From assembly GCA_002723015.1 (NCBI GenBank), contig PBNG01000084.1, positions 1 to 5,094 on the forward strand: a stretch of DNA of 5,094 bases. The letters are read 5' to 3'. Position 1 is the first letter of the stretch; each line of letters begins with the position of its first letter. The notes under the pieces were generated by a model that did no database searches, was not told where the DNA came from, and saw only the letters and a program-made list of their open reading frames with translations. The position numbers and the translations under genes were made by a program. The DNA comes from Roseibacillus sp. (GTDB lineage: Bacteria > Verrucomicrobiota > Verrucomicrobiae > Verrucomicrobiales > Akkermansiaceae). Below, piece by piece: positions 1 to 4,747 of this stretch.

Positions 1-108
1 CGGGCTCTGGCGCGGGCTCTGCTGGCGCGGGCTCTGCTGGCGCGGGCTCCGGCGCGGGCTCTGGCGCGGGCTCCGGCGCGGGCTCCGGCGCGGGCTCCGG
101 CGCGGGCG
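1..108. repeat. 12/15-bp tandem repeat inside the secG tail
   Basis: On the plus strand there are eight head-to-tail units. Six are 12 bp, of the form CGGGCTCYGGCG (1-12, 43-54, 55-66, 67-78, 79-90, 91-102). Two are 15 bp, CGGGCTCTGCTGGCG (13-27 and 28-42), carrying an extra codon. A partial, diverged unit starts at 103. Unit lengths are multiples of three, so the minus-strand secG frame is kept and reads as repeated Glu-Pro-Ala-Pro, with Ala inserted in the long units. The array continues past the left edge. The near-identity of units suggests growth by slippage or unequal exchange. Confidence 0.95.
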
Positions 109-517
109 TGGGATCAACGGGAAGCGTTTGAAGCGCTTTCCTTAATGCTTCATCCCGAGGGTCTATTTCTTTTGACCCTTCCGAAAGACCCGCGTCGTCG
201 GGATTGGCATCAGGAACAGGCGGAGCCGCTTGTAGTTCAGTTTGGGGCGCGGAGCTACCCTCAATCGCTTCCTCGTAATTTCGCTTAGCGATCAGGATAG
301 ACAGAACCAAGGCGATCAGGAGAAAGGCGGTCCCAAAGTAGGCAGTTCCCTTCTGCAGGACGTCGGTGGTCTTGGCCCCGAACATCTGATCCGTCATGCC
401 GGAGCCGAACGCTGCCCCCAGTCCCTCCTGCTTAGGGCGCTGCATGAGAACCACCAGGATGAGGAGACAGCTCACCACTACAAAGGCAATGAGCAGAAGG
501 TTGATCAGAATATTCAT
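1..517 (-). CDS. secG: SecG, preprotein translocase subunit, with long Pro/Ala/Glu-rich C-terminal tail (3' end outside window)
   Basis: SecG is the small inner-membrane subunit of the SecYEG protein-export channel. From the ATG at 517-515 the minus strand reads 172 codons without a stop and runs off the left edge. Residues about 2-25 form the first membrane helix. Residues 26-57 are the conserved cytosolic loop, with RPKQEGLGAAFGSG and then TDQMFGAKTTDVLQKGT, the family hallmark. Residues about 58-77 form the second helix, followed by KR. A usual SecG ends soon after this. Here a hydrophilic tail continues for at least 93 residues: first an acidic linker, then from about residue 136 an EPAP repeat with two EPAPA variants. 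No Shine-Dalgarno sequence precedes the ATG. A possible promoter lies about 100 bp upstream at 621-651. The SecG identity is firm from the core; the tail's function is unknown. Confidence 0.95.
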   Translation of the reverse strand, partial: MNILINLLLIAFVVVSCLLILVVLMQRPKQEGLGAAFGSGMTDQMFGAKTTDVLQKGTAYFGTAFLLIALVLSILIAKRNYEEAIEGSSAPQTELQAAPPVPDANPDDAGLSEGSKEIDPRDEALRKALQTLPVDPTPAPEPAPEPAPEPAPEPAPEPAPAEPAPAEPAPEP

Positions 518-620
518 GGAAACCGAAAAATGAGGGGCGGGACTATGGTTCCGCTTCCCATGCTTGTAAAGCAAGTTCCGAGCCCTGTCCCTCGAACAGC
601 ATAAGCAACTAAAGATCAGT

Positions 621-651
621 TATATAACATTACCAAAAGGCCGCTCGGCAA
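621..651 (-). promoter_or_regulatory. Possible secG promoter with extended -10
   Basis: Read on the minus strand, TTGCCG (651-646) could be the -35 box. It is followed 19 bp later by TATATA (626-621) as the -10 box, preceded by TG one base upstream (629-628), which makes an extended -10. Transcription would start near 613 and leave a leader of about 95 nt before the secG ATG. The spacer is slightly long. The -10 lies in a TTATATAA palindrome, so it could also work rightward. Confidence 0.4.
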
Positions 652-784
652 GGACAAGGGCGCTCCTCAATCTCCACCATTCTTATCACCAGTCTCAATC
701 AACCTGCGGCCTCAAGCCCCTGCCGGGTCGGAGCGCAGCCCACCGGAATTCGCTGTAGGGCGTACTCCATCAGGGGTAGACTCT

Positions 785-804
785 GCTAAACATTTATTTT
801 TAGC
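785..804. promoter_or_regulatory. Short inverted repeat upstream of the TPM operon
   Basis: GCTAAA (785-790) is the exact reverse complement of TTTAGC (799-804), with an 8-bp AT-rich centre. It ends 16 bp before the TATATA at 821. It could be an operator or a small hairpin. There is no U-tract that would mark a terminator. This is a symmetry seen in the sequence; the function is a guess. Confidence 0.25.
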
Positions 805-820
805 GAATATCAGGGTTTTG

Positions 821-826
821 TATATA
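821..826 (+). promoter_or_regulatory. Possible -10 box for the TPM operon
   Basis: TATATA lies 20 bp before the GTG start at 847, in an AT-rich island that contrasts with the GC-rich flanks. No good -35 box sits 16-18 bp upstream; the bases there are mostly T. If it is real, the mRNA would have a very short leader of about 14 nt, which fits the absence of a Shine-Dalgarno sequence before the GTG. Confidence 0.25.
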
Positions 827-846
827 GCTCTCTCGATCCATCGAAG

Positions 847-1593
847 GTGGCCTCTCAATTCAACACGAAATCCCTCAGGGAACGCTCTCTCCAGCAGCGC
901 ACGGGAGAGGTTTTCTGCCCGCGTTGTAGCTCGCGGACTACCGAACCAGAGGAAGTTTGCAGGGTCTGCGGATTTAGCCTTTCCCTTTGCGAGGACTTGT
1001 TTCCTTTTGAGCCACCCTCCCTTTCACTTGTCCTCGATCCCGGCCAAATCCTCCCTACCGGGACAAGAAAAGATCTTCTGGGACCCTACAAGGCCCTCCG
1101 CAAACGCATTCCTCAGGTCGACATCTGCTTTTGCTTCGTCCAGTTACAGGAGGGCTGCTCGGTCGAGGAATTTTCCTTCTGGCTCTTCAATACAGCACCG
1201 GACGCCGACACGTCACGCGCTTGGAACCTGCTGATCACTGTTGACCTCACTTCCGGACAGCTGAGTCTTACCACGGGCTACGCCCTTGAGTCCTTCATCG
1301 CTCATGAATCGTGGGAAGCCTCCCTTCAGGAACTCGCTGCCTGCGCAGGTGATGGCCACTGGAAGGAAGGGCTGACCGGGTTTCTCCGCGAGAGCCGGGA
1401 TCTCCTCTCGTCTGCCTGCACCGCGATTCACAGATCCGGGCAACCCCTCCAAGGGCCCGACCCCAGGCCCAGCAGCCAACCGACGGATAGCACCGGCCCC
1501 AAAGCCCATGCCTCGAAAGTCTCCCTGCTCTCAGCCAGCGAGGAGTCCTGTCCCTCGGGACAAGAACCTATCACAACTAAGAGCCTGACCTGA
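847..1593 (+). CDS. Zinc-ribbon and TPM-domain protein, predicted cytosolic
   Basis: This is a 248-residue protein with a GTG start. The frame is open upstream to a TAA at 787, but no ATG, GTG or TTG lies between. Residues 24-41 have four cysteines spaced as C24-x2-C27-x10-C38-x2-C41 followed by GF, a typical zinc ribbon. Residues about 68-195 match the TPM domain (PF04536 type): a helix (KDLLGPYKALRKRIPQVD), a beta strand, FWLFN at 111-115, the strand LLITVDLTSGQLSLTTGYALE (128-148), and a C-terminal amphipathic helix. The tail after about 200 is Ser/Pro-rich and looks disordered. There is no signal peptide or membrane helix, unlike most TPM proteins, which are exported. Its TGA overlaps the ATG of the next gene by one base (TGATG), so the two are co-transcribed and probably translationally coupled. 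The domain call is by pattern recognition; the biochemical role is unknown. Confidence 0.78.
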   Translation: MASQFNTKSLRERSLQQRTGEVFCPRCSSRTTEPEEVCRVCGFSLSLCEDLFPFEPPSLSLVLDPGQILPTGTRKDLLGPYKALRKRIPQVDICFCFVQLQEGCSVEEFSFWLFNTAPDADTSRAWNLLITVDLTSGQLSLTTGYALESFIAHESWEASLQELAACAGDGHWKEGLTGFLRESRDLLSSACTAIHRSGQPLQGPDPRPSSQPTDSTGPKAHASKVSLLSASEESCPSGQEPITTKSLT

Positions 1594-2342
1594 TGCCCCA
1601 CTTTTGCCTGATCCTATTCCTGCTGATCATGCCGGGGATCACAAGGTCCCAGGGAATCGCCTTCCCTCCCTCGCCAGATGGCCAGGTTTTCGATCCCAGC
1701 GGTTGGTTGGGCGAAGATCGCATCCATAGGTTGGAGGAAGAACTGGGGCGCTTTCGCCAAGATCATGCCGTCGACGTCATCGTCGTCCTGTGGAGCCGCG
1801 GCATACCGCCCCGAACAAGCATGGAAGATCTGGCTCAGCGAATCGGAGATGCGTGGTCACGACAACCCTTGTGGGCAGTCGTTCTGCATGTGCCCGAATC
1901 ACTTCATCGGCCCGTCGTGGTCACCCGGAGCGATGCCGAACCGCTCCCCGGAGACCAATCCATTGAGGTCGCACGCCAGACCGCGGTAACCCGCGGAATG
2001 AAAGAGCCACACACGCGGGCCAGAGTAGAGGCCCTCGCCCTTGAAACAGCTGAAGAGCTGACCTTCTGGACGAGCCGGATCCTTCTCGGGGAGGACCGGG
2101 CCACCACAGGTAATGCCCATATGCTGCCGTCAGCTCAACTGACTCGCCGGTCATTCCCTGCCATTGCCACGATTTCAGGCTCGGTCGCCTTTTGCGTACT
2201 GACATTGATGGGTATCCTGGGTTTCCGCAAGCGCCGCTACGGCCCCCTGTTCTTTCCTGAAACAAACTGGAAGCGCCGCCTCCACGCCGACTGGAGTGGG
2301 GGCAATAACATCACTGTCTCTATTCCCCAGCGACCCTCGTGA
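1593..2342 (+). CDS. Secreted TPM-domain protein with C-terminal membrane anchor (YgcG-like)
   Basis: This 249-residue protein begins with a signal peptide (residues 1 to about 19, a hydrophobic core LILFLLIMPG then TRSQG). The TPM domain spans about 31-165. It has the usual opening QVFDPSGWLGEDRIHRLEEEL, the strand VDVIVVLW, a W94-AVVLHV strand and a closing helix. One membrane helix lies at about 188-211, followed by RKRR. This places the TPM domain in the periplasm or outside and the 38-residue basic tail in the cytosol. The tail contains GPLFFPETNWKRRL, similar to the FPE-containing tail seen after the membrane segment in some TPM proteins. TPM domains have been linked to photosystem II repair in plants and are otherwise poorly defined in bacteria. 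The start overlaps the upstream stop (TGATG). The stop at 2340-2342 overlaps the next GTG, forming GTGA. No Shine-Dalgarno sequence is seen. Confidence 0.83.
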   Translation: MPHFCLILFLLIMPGITRSQGIAFPPSPDGQVFDPSGWLGEDRIHRLEEELGRFRQDHAVDVIVVLWSRGIPPRTSMEDLAQRIGDAWSRQPLWAVVLHVPESLHRPVVVTRSDAEPLPGDQSIEVARQTAVTRGMKEPHTRARVEALALETAEELTFWTSRILLGEDRATTGNAHMLPSAQLTRRSFPAIATISGSVAFCVLTLMGILGFRKRRYGPLFFPETNWKRRLHADWSGGNNITVSIPQRPS

Positions 2343-3166
2343 AACGGACCTACTTTCAGCTTCTCCTGCCGGTCTTCCTTATCGGGGGAATACTGGTGAA
2401 CTGCGTAGAGAAAACGCCCTCCCCCCGGCAGCAAGGACTCCATCTGCAAGAGACCGGGCCGCAGGGAACCCCTTATTTCAGCCCTCAGCAGGGCGAAATA
2501 TGGAGATACCGAGTTGAGAAAGAGGTCCCCCTCGGAACTACCCTCTCTCCGGTTGACGCCAGCCGATATATCGAGTCCAGCGATACAGCTCAATTGGTCA
2601 CCTTTGTCCAAACGCGCCATTGCAAAGGGGAACGAAAATTCAGCGATTTCCCACACATATTAACCGCGATCGCAATATCAGAAGATGGGGAACAGCTAGG
2701 GGAGGAGCTTTACCATATACATCCGGACGAGATTCTCAGCTGGGGTTGGGTCCCCGCTCCCCTGAGGGCAGAAGAAGCTCAGTTACTCAACGAAGGAGTC
2801 CCCCTCGCCAGGGCAAAAATGCGTCCCGGTCAAAGCTGGCAGGCAAAAGGGAGAGGCTCCGAAAACTCGTTTCTTTTCAAAGTCATTGAGCAGGGAGAGC
2901 TCACCGTCCCCGTGGGCACTTTTCAAGCGACGCGCATACAGATCACTTCCGAAAGAACCTCCCGTCAGCCTGTCACGGGAGAGGAGCACACTACCTACCT
3001 CAAACGTAGCCTGTGGCTGGCGCAGGATGTTGGAATCCTCAGGGAAGAAACTATCTACTACGACGACCGGAAGGTGAGAGTAAAACAGCGCTCCGAATTA
3101 ATTGAATGGGTTTTGCCTTCAGCTGGAACATCCTCCGAGCCAGTCCCGGTTCGCTTAAATAACTAA
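2339..3166 (+). CDS. Predicted lipoprotein of unknown function (DUF3108/TapB-like pattern)
   Basis: This 275-residue protein starts at a GTG that overlaps the upstream TGA by three bases. MKR plus a hydrophobic stretch (about 5-20) ends in LVNC (19-22), so Cys22 is a likely lipid-attachment site; Asn just before the Cys is unusual for a lipobox. The mature part is mostly beta-strand-like. It has PQQGEIWRYRVE at 49-60, RPGQSW at 162-167, then VPVGTFQATRIQITSE (190-205) and LKRSLWLAQDVGILREET (221-238). The last two blocks recall envelope proteins of the DUF3108/TapB kind, where a 'VPxGTF...A.RI' strand is followed by 'W.A.gvGlv..E'. That resemblance is weak and from memory. It is the last gene of the TPM operon, and its stop lies 27 bp from the convergent panD stop. 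An envelope location is well supported; the function is not known. Confidence 0.82.
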   Translation: MKRTYFQLLLPVFLIGGILVNCVEKTPSPRQQGLHLQETGPQGTPYFSPQQGEIWRYRVEKEVPLGTTLSPVDASRYIESSDTAQLVTFVQTRHCKGERKFSDFPHILTAIAISEDGEQLGEELYHIHPDEILSWGWVPAPLRAEEAQLLNEGVPLARAKMRPGQSWQAKGRGSENSFLFKVIEQGELTVPVGTFQATRIQITSERTSRQPVTGEEHTTYLKRSLWLAQDVGILREETIYYDDRKVRVKQRSELIEWVLPSAGTSSEPVPVRLNN

Positions 3167-3179
3167 GTCCCCGGGTGCT

Positions 3180-3204
3180 CCAGCGATCCGACACTACCCG
3201 CTGG
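3180..3204. terminator. Weak stem-loop between the TPM operon and panD
   Basis: CCAGCG (3180-3185) pairs perfectly with CGCTGG (3199-3204) across a 13-nt loop, in the convergent gap and overlapping the last codons of panD. No U-run follows on either strand, so a classic intrinsic terminator is not supported. It is noted as the only symmetric element where transcription from both sides should end. Confidence 0.2.
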
Positions 3205-3541
3205 CGCGAACAATATTATTGCTCTCATCCAGAAGCAGCTTCCGGGCCTCAACTGGCTCTTCGCATAGACTGAACGCCATGATGGTGACCAATTCCCCTC
3301 TGCCTATCAGATGTGCCGCTCCACCATTAATGATGATCTTGCCTGTATCAGGAGGGCCTACCTGGACATACGTTTCAAGCCTCGCTCCAGTCGTAATCGA
3401 GGCCACCAGAACCTTTTCCCCGGAAACCAACCGGGCCTCCTCAACAAGATCGGCGGGAATTTCAATGCTCCCCTCATATTCCACGGAAGCTTCAGAAACC
3501 ACCGCACGGTGGAGCTTGGATGTCAAAAGCTGCCTCAGCAT
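3194..3541 (-). CDS. panD: Aspartate 1-decarboxylase, pyruvoyl-dependent, self-cleaving precursor
   Basis: PanD converts L-aspartate to beta-alanine and CO2, which feeds pantothenate and coenzyme A synthesis in the cytosol. The 115-residue product from the ATG at 3541 aligns with E. coli PanD numbering without gaps through the active site. It has Lys9, His11, Tyr22, the processing site Gly24-Ser25 in YEGS, Arg54, Thr57, Tyr58, Asn72 and the GGAAH loop (73-77). Self-cleavage before Ser25 would yield a 24-residue beta chain and an alpha chain starting with the pyruvoyl group. The frame stays open for 32 more codons upstream, to a TTG at 3637, but the ATG is chosen because it gives the exact family N-terminus (MLRQLLTSKLHRA). 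No Shine-Dalgarno sequence precedes this ATG. No panB or panC is in the window, so panD stands apart from its pathway partners here. Confidence 0.97.
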   Translation of the reverse strand: MLRQLLTSKLHRAVVSEASVEYEGSIEIPADLVEEARLVSGEKVLVASITTGARLETYVQVGPPDTGKIIINGGAAHLIGRGELVTIMAFSLCEEPVEARKLLLDESNNIVRASG

Positions 3542-3639
3542 GGTCGGAAGGAAACTAGCTCTGCCTCTCAGGTCAAGAAACGAAAATCCGCGTGCATCCA
3601 GACTTGTTTTGACGCATCTTCCTACTCCTGTTCCCAATA

Positions 3640-4722
3640 ATGATCACGCGCTACACTCTGACTCTCGCTCTCATATTCCCAGGATTGCTTCTGGCAGAAG
3701 AGTTCGAGACGCCTGCTCCCCCCTCCAAGCAGGTCCTCATGAAGGCGCTCCAATGGATGCAATCCGGGATCCCAGAGCGTCGGCAGGCCGCCTACCGGAG
3801 CGTTCACCTCCTTGGAAAGGAGGCGGTTCCGTCCTTCAGGAAAGCGCTTCAGAAGGCGAGACAATACCACGAACGGAGCCTCGCGGATGCTCTCAGCGGT
3901 AAAAGCAAGGGAGGCAATCCTTATCAGGAACTCGTCGAAGTGGTGGATGAGCTGAACGGAGAGCGTGCCCGGATCTACCCGCTCATGATGCAGGACTGGC
4001 AAAAAGACAGGCAGGAAATCGACAAACTCCGCAGCGAGTGGAAAAAATTGGATAGTCTCTACCAGAGGGCTTCAAAGCTTGCCAACACAGATACCACTGC
4101 AATCGACAAGCAGATTGACGGAGTCACCGACGCCCTCGTCGAAATCCACGACCAGCTGGCCCGGTTTGAGGGTCAAACCCGGGAAGAAGCTCAGGCAATC
4201 AGCGATCAGGAACGCCGTAGGTCAGCCCTCGAAGACAGCTTCGACGGCAGCAGCTACATGAAAGCCGCAAAGGTTCTTGGCGCCATGCGATCAGAGATCG
4301 CCATGCTTACATCTGCGAACCAGCACAACGAGGCATCAAGCTGGGCGAGCGCACCCCAGAAAAATTTCGGCCGCTTGATCAGCTATGAGCGGACCGTGCT
4401 TGGCCTGCGCCCACTGAAGCTGGAAGAAAGGTTGAGCGCCTCAGCAACTGGACACTCGGGCGACATGGCCCGGATCGGCTTCTTCTCCCACACCTCTCCA
4501 GTCCCCGGAAAAAAAACCTTCTCTGATCGCGCACGAAAAGCGGGCTTCCAAGGAGGCCCCTCGGGCGAGTGCATCGCAGCGGGGCAAGGAAGTTTTTCCT
4601 CAGCATACCAGTCGTGGTTTTACTCGGACGGGCATCGCCACATCATGCTGGCGAAGGGTCCCTCGGTTCTCGGTTTCGGGGTCGTGTCCAAACACTGGAC
4701 TCTTGTGACCGGGAGAAGGTAG
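3640..4722 (+). CDS. Secreted CAP-domain (SCP/PR1-like) protein with HEAT-like and coiled-coil N-terminal region
   Basis: This 360-residue protein has a signal peptide (MITRYTLTLALIFPGLLLA, cut near residue 19-20). Residues about 35-75 look like a HEAT repeat (GIPERRQAAYRSVHLLGKEAVP). Residues about 96-200 are charged and helical, probably a coiled coil. The CAP domain fills about 244-358: helix RLISYERTVLGLRPLKLEERL, GHSGDMARIGFFSHTSP with His272 and His284, RARKAGF, GECIAAG with Glu310, the GHRHIML motif with His332, and a final strand GFGVVSKHWTLVTG. These residues match the conserved His/Glu positions of the CAP cavity. The usual GENIA motif reads GECIA. Bacterial CAP proteins are extracytoplasmic, with varied and mostly unproven roles. 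The ATG at 3640 is needed to keep the signal peptide. The gene is divergent from panD (98 bp apart) and convergent with the phosphatase gene (25 bp gap). Confidence 0.93.
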   Translation: MITRYTLTLALIFPGLLLAEEFETPAPPSKQVLMKALQWMQSGIPERRQAAYRSVHLLGKEAVPSFRKALQKARQYHERSLADALSGKSKGGNPYQELVEVVDELNGERARIYPLMMQDWQKDRQEIDKLRSEWKKLDSLYQRASKLANTDTTAIDKQIDGVTDALVEIHDQLARFEGQTREEAQAISDQERRRSALEDSFDGSSYMKAAKVLGAMRSEIAMLTSANQHNEASSWASAPQKNFGRLISYERTVLGLRPLKLEERLSASATGHSGDMARIGFFSHTSPVPGKKTFSDRARKAGFQGGPSGECIAAGQGSFSSAYQSWFYSDGHRHIMLAKGPSVLGFGVVSKHWTLVTGRR

Positions 4723-4727
4723 GCCCC

Positions 4728-4747
4728 TCCGGCTAGTGGAATCCGGA
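4728..4747. terminator. Small stem-loop in the convergent gap after the CAP gene
   Basis: TCCGG (4728-4732) pairs with CCGGA (4743-4747) around a 10-nt loop and lies wholly in the 25-bp gap between two convergent stop codons. The position suits a shared terminator, but the stem is short and no U-tract follows on either strand, so this is weak. Confidence 0.25.

Larger units (their letters stand above)
518..846. other. Divergent intergenic region between secG and the TPM operon
   Basis: This stretch of about 330 bp holds no convincing gene. It must carry the control signals for secG (leftward) and the TPM operon (rightward). Visible elements are a palindromic GTTATATAAC at 619-628, a GCTAAA/TTTAGC inverted repeat at 785-804, and a longer-range pair AATTCGCT (747-754) with AGCGAAT (802-808). 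The middle (about 700-780) is GC-rich. It contains only very short minus-strand reading frames (16 and 23 codons) with no recognisable homology. Positions 532-593 have a weak tRNA-like fold on the minus strand, which I do not call as a gene. Confidence 0.7.

Noticed and set aside
1..108. A CRISPR array or intergenic satellite
   Set aside because: Units are 12/15 bp with no spacers and are in frame within secG, so they encode a protein repeat.
532..593. A tRNA-Val gene on the minus strand
   Set aside because: The anticodon arm and acceptor stem look right, but the D-arm is too short, there is no TTCRA T-loop and the T-stem has only about three pairs. Kept only as a low-interest finding.
242..604. 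A plus-strand 120-codon frame across the secG start
   Set aside because: It overlaps secG antisense, has no homology-like features, and the minus-strand SecG is unmistakable.
630..680. A 16-codon minus-strand peptide (contains RPCPCRAAFW)
   Set aside because: It overlaps the candidate secG promoter, has no ribosome site and is too short to judge.
2237..2656. A 139-codon minus-strand frame opposite the TPM/lipoprotein junction
   Set aside because: It is antisense to two coupled genes with clear signal peptides and domains, and has no recognisable motif.
3542..3637. A longer PanD starting at the upstream TTG
   Set aside because: The extra 32 residues have no counterpart in PanD, and the ATG at 3541 gives exact family numbering, with the cleavage site at Gly24-Ser25.
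3219..3902. A 227-codon plus-strand frame opposite panD and into the CAP gene
   Set aside because: It is a shadow of panD and overlaps the well-supported CAP protein in another frame; its composition is Ser/Arg/Pro-rich, as expected of a false frame.
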